Shown here piece by piece: positions 11,589 to 64,000 of a stretch of DNA of 64,000 nt (position 1 is its first letter; every line of letters begins with the position of its first letter). The translations under genes were made by a program, and so were the position numbers. The DNA is from Aricia agestis (taxonomy: Eukaryota > Arthropoda > Insecta > Lepidoptera > Lycaenidae), in assembly GCF_905147365.1 (NCBI RefSeq), contig NC_056428.1, forward strand, positions 40,281,001-40,345,000. Direction: 5' to 3'. The notes beneath the pieces were generated by a model. The model searched no databases. It worked only from the letters and a program-made list of their open reading frames with translations, and was not told where the DNA came from.

Positions 11589-11938
11589 ATGGATCCAAAT
11601 CTAGACAGCAATCAATTAGAATTTTACCAGCATGCTATGATTTTGTGTATTTTAAACATTTTATCCATGAACCATTATATTAGTAGAACTTTTGACGTAG
11701 AAATTCTTATCTCGCACGTGCACGTACATTATTTCGCAATGGCGCTAATCCATGGCCATTTCTGGGACTACGTTCTATACTAAATTTCATCTAAATCGGT
11801 TCAGCGGATCATCGGAGACACATTTTTGCATTTATAATAATATTATGATTAATGAGCTGGTCTCTACAATTTTAGGCAAATTTATTACACTATTAATTGT
11901 ACCATGTTTTTGTTATTGTAAAATCTAGATTTGGATCT
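11589..11938. mobile_element. Possible MITE with 15-bp inverted ends
   Basis: GGATCCAAATCTAGA at 11590 and TCTAGATTTGGATCT near 11923 are near-perfect inverted copies about 350 bp apart. The interior holds a family B-like tail (AAATCGGTTCAGCGG at about 11792). Only the ends match. Confidence 0.4.
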
Positions 11939-12433
11939 CGATTGTCCTACAACGCCATGACAATACGCCCACAAACAAACGCTGTGTCATACGCTTCTTA
12001 TTTATTACCGCCGGGGTTGTTAACTCTTATCACTAGTGTAAATATAATTTATCGAAATATGTTAATTGTTTTAAAATTACCTTAACGTGTGTATCTAGCT
12101 AAATATTGAATTTGTATAAATACATTTTTATTTGCATTATTTTTGAATATGCGCGTTGTAAATACGTTCGAAAAAGTTATAAACAATTGTTAATGTTGCA
12201 ACCCTGGATAGCTTAATTAATACTCGCCGTACGGTTCCACGGGGAGTCATTTGACCCGTCTGGAGGCTGTCGGACTTTCAATCTTTTCGCATAATACTTG
12301 TGTAGTTGAATGTAAGAAACTGTAACCCCACGCCACCACCGACGCCAACTCGGCTAGTCTGTGCGATCGTGACTTCTCTTTCATGAATATGAGAAACTAG
12401 AGGTGATCATTAACCCAGCCTGGCGCCCAAAGT

Positions 12434-12510
12434 CGCCTCTACGCGTCAGCGGATCTGCATGGCCTCTACGTCACCATTGACTTTGGCAGATGTGTGGACG
12501 CGTAGAGGCG
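12434..12510. repeat. Inverted repeat, 14-bp arms
   Basis: CGCCTCTACGCGTC at 12434 pairs with GACGCGTAGAGGCG ending at 12510. It lies in a moderately GC-rich patch of otherwise AT-rich intergenic DNA; probably the core of a small MITE. Confidence 0.5.
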
Positions 12511-12741
12511 GTGTAATAGCATTATAGTAGATATTAAAGTCAATATTTGAATGTTGTGTACCACGTAGCTCCGACAGTCCTCACCCTAGTAGTAAACCCG
12601 CGTCCGTCGCCCAAGCGTTGTGTGGAAAAGCAATAAGTAAGTGTATTAAAAGTGGTAAACTCCTAAATGAATGTTAAATGTTTTGAATTATTATATGAAT
12701 ATGTTTTAAAGATGTGTAAATAATATTTTAGAGTTATAATA

Positions 12742-13141
12742 AAACAATTGATGATTTTAATTTGCTTTTTTTCATGGTAAATCCTAATGATTAGATCTGC
12801 TGTTTTCAGACTCTGAGTTACCACAAACATCTCACTCTGATATCTCAGTTTCAGACAGTAAAACTGTAAGACTAAAACAATTGATGATTTAAATTTGCTT
12901 TTTTCATGGTAAATCCTAATGATTACATCTGCTGTTTTCAGACTCTGAGTTACCACAAACATCTCACTCTGATATCTCAGTTTCAGACAATAAAACTGTA
13001 AGACTAACACAATTGATGATTTAAATTTGCTTTTTTTCATGGTAAATCCTAATGATTAGATCTGCTGTTTTCAGACTCGTGAGTTACCACAAACATCTCA
13101 CTCTGATATCTCAGTTTCAGACAGTAAAACTGTAAGACTAT
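12742..13141. repeat. Tandem repeat, about 133-bp unit, three copies
   Basis: The phrase CAATTGATGATTTAAATTTG and the block CTGAGTTACCACAAACATCT recur with starts 133 and then 132 bases apart. Units are almost identical, so the array is recent or homogenised. A 125-codon frame on the minus strand crosses it only because the unit lacks stops in one frame. Confidence 0.85.
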
Positions 13142-13400
13142 AGCCATAATTTACTAGGTTTTCGGCATTGGGATATTTTAAATAAGACTACTCAATGACA
13201 GAAATAAGTATTTATTTGATCGGTTAAATATGGGGTTTACATGAGTAAATACATCAAGAGCACGCTGCGTCGACAGCAGCGGCTACGTGGTTGCGGCAAC
13301 CATCTCACTAAACATCCATTCGAAAGTCCGAAAAATATTCTTTGAAAATCTTCCTAACTACACTAAATGCCGAAAACGATCAAGAAAATGCAAATAAACA

Positions 13401-13579
13401 GAGCCCCTAGCTGTGACGTTTTCTTTATCGCTTCTTTACATAATCGCCGATCAAAATATTATTGATATTACACGAGTCGAACGTCAACTTCATATAATCG
13501 AACGCTTATGCCAATTCCATACATTTTGATCAGCGATTCTATAAAGAAGCGATAAAGAAAAAGTTTTGGCTAGGGGCTC
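13401..13579. mobile_element. MITE, family H (GAGCCCCTAG ends)
   Basis: Inverted ends GAGCCCCTAGC and GCTAGGGGCTC, then inner arms TTCTTTATCGCTTCTTTA and TAAAGAAGCGATAAAGAA. 179 bp, non-coding. A copy that lost its outer end lies at 26880-27018. Confidence 0.78.
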
Positions 13580-13928
13580 AGACCTTGTTCAAGAATATCG
13601 AGCCTCGCGCCAACTAGAACTATAGTCTAACTATATTCACAAGAGTTAATTTCAAAAAGATCACATAGAACCGTTTCTCAAAGATTCTTTTCCTTACATA
13701 GATAGATATAATTTTAATTTACAATGATATAATATAGCACGTAGACGTGAGTGGTATACATGTACGACAAAGACTAGTAGAGGCTTTATCGGAGGTTGGC
13801 GCAGACAGAAGTGTAGCAGAAGAGATTTTTATCAGGGTTCGCTTTTCCAAGGCTCTTCATAACATTTTTGAGACGGTTCGAGCATACACACGTTTTATCT
13901 CAATACCTGGAAGTTCATTTTGGAGTCC

Positions 13929-13934
13929 TTTAAT
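13929..13934 (-). terminator. Weak candidate polyadenylation signal of the ferlin gene
   Basis: ATTAAA on the minus strand, about 145 bases after the ferlin stop. The first canonical AATAAA on that strand lies much farther, near 13211. A guess from position only. Confidence 0.25.
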
Positions 13935-14078
13935 AAAATCTTCCCTGCGCTTCTCTGTCTGCGTTTACATCTAAAGGTTGAGATCTGCATAAGTTTGCCA
14001 ACATTGAGCGTCAACTAACACCTATCCTCCATGGAGGTGAAAGACCTTGCCCTACAGTGGGTCTTAGAGGTCATATAA

Positions 14079-64000
<49,922 letters not shown>

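Noticed and set aside
12663..13040. 125-codon minus-strand frame with internal repeats
   Set aside because: It is the 133-bp tandem repeat read through; no start context or domain.
13747..13974. 75-codon frame with EALSEVGADRSVAEEIF
   Set aside because: Looks protein-like in part but I recognise no family, and it lies in the likely ferlin 3' flank; not enough to call a gene.

Overview
The window is animal nuclear DNA, most likely from a moth or butterfly. Its two host genes are split into introns with eukaryotic splice sites, it is AT-rich, and it is packed with short interspersed repeats, hairpin elements, retroelement tails and a tRNA-headed SINE of the kinds common in Lepidoptera. The order assignment is inference; the two genes are identified from protein similarity recalled from known families, because no search could be run.

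Host genes. (1) Plus strand, 88-3003: the last four coding exons of a GIGYF (Grb10-interacting GYF protein) gene, a translational-repression adaptor, ending in the family's conserved C-terminal motif. (2) Minus strand, 14079-64000: the 3' portion of an otoferlin-type ferlin gene. I reconstructed 24 exons whose phases all agree and which give one open frame of 2049 codons plus stop: S/Q-rich linker, C2B, FerI, C2C, FerA/FerB region, C2D, C2-like segment, charged linker, C2E, C2F and a C-terminal membrane anchor. The start and most of C2A lie beyond base 64000. The two genes converge, with about 11 kb between their stop codons. Two neighbouring ferlin introns use GC-AG instead of GT-AG splice sites.

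Layout. 1-3600: GIGYF 3' end, with one GC-rich MITE and two repeats in its introns. 3600-14079: intergenic, holding a collapsed Ty3/Gypsy remnant (gag fused to RNase H and integrase, minus strand), nested repeats, hairpin MITEs and a 133-bp tandem repeat. 14079-21018: compact 3' half of the ferlin gene with short introns, one mostly filled by a hAT-type MITE with an 8-bp target duplication. 21019-64000: long ferlin introns filled with mobile DNA. These include a 1.2-kb element with long inverted ends, a dead Tc1/mariner-type transposon (29328-31893) broken by a SINE, a dead I-like LINE (about 47310-51597) antisense to the ferlin gene, many foldback MITEs, an endonuclease/reverse-transcriptase tail fragment at 57633 and a (TA)n tract at 62425.

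I found no CRISPR, operon, phage, rRNA gene or free-standing tRNA gene, and no convincing new multi-gene system. The unusual material is in the splice sites, nested insertions, hairpins and their target duplications.
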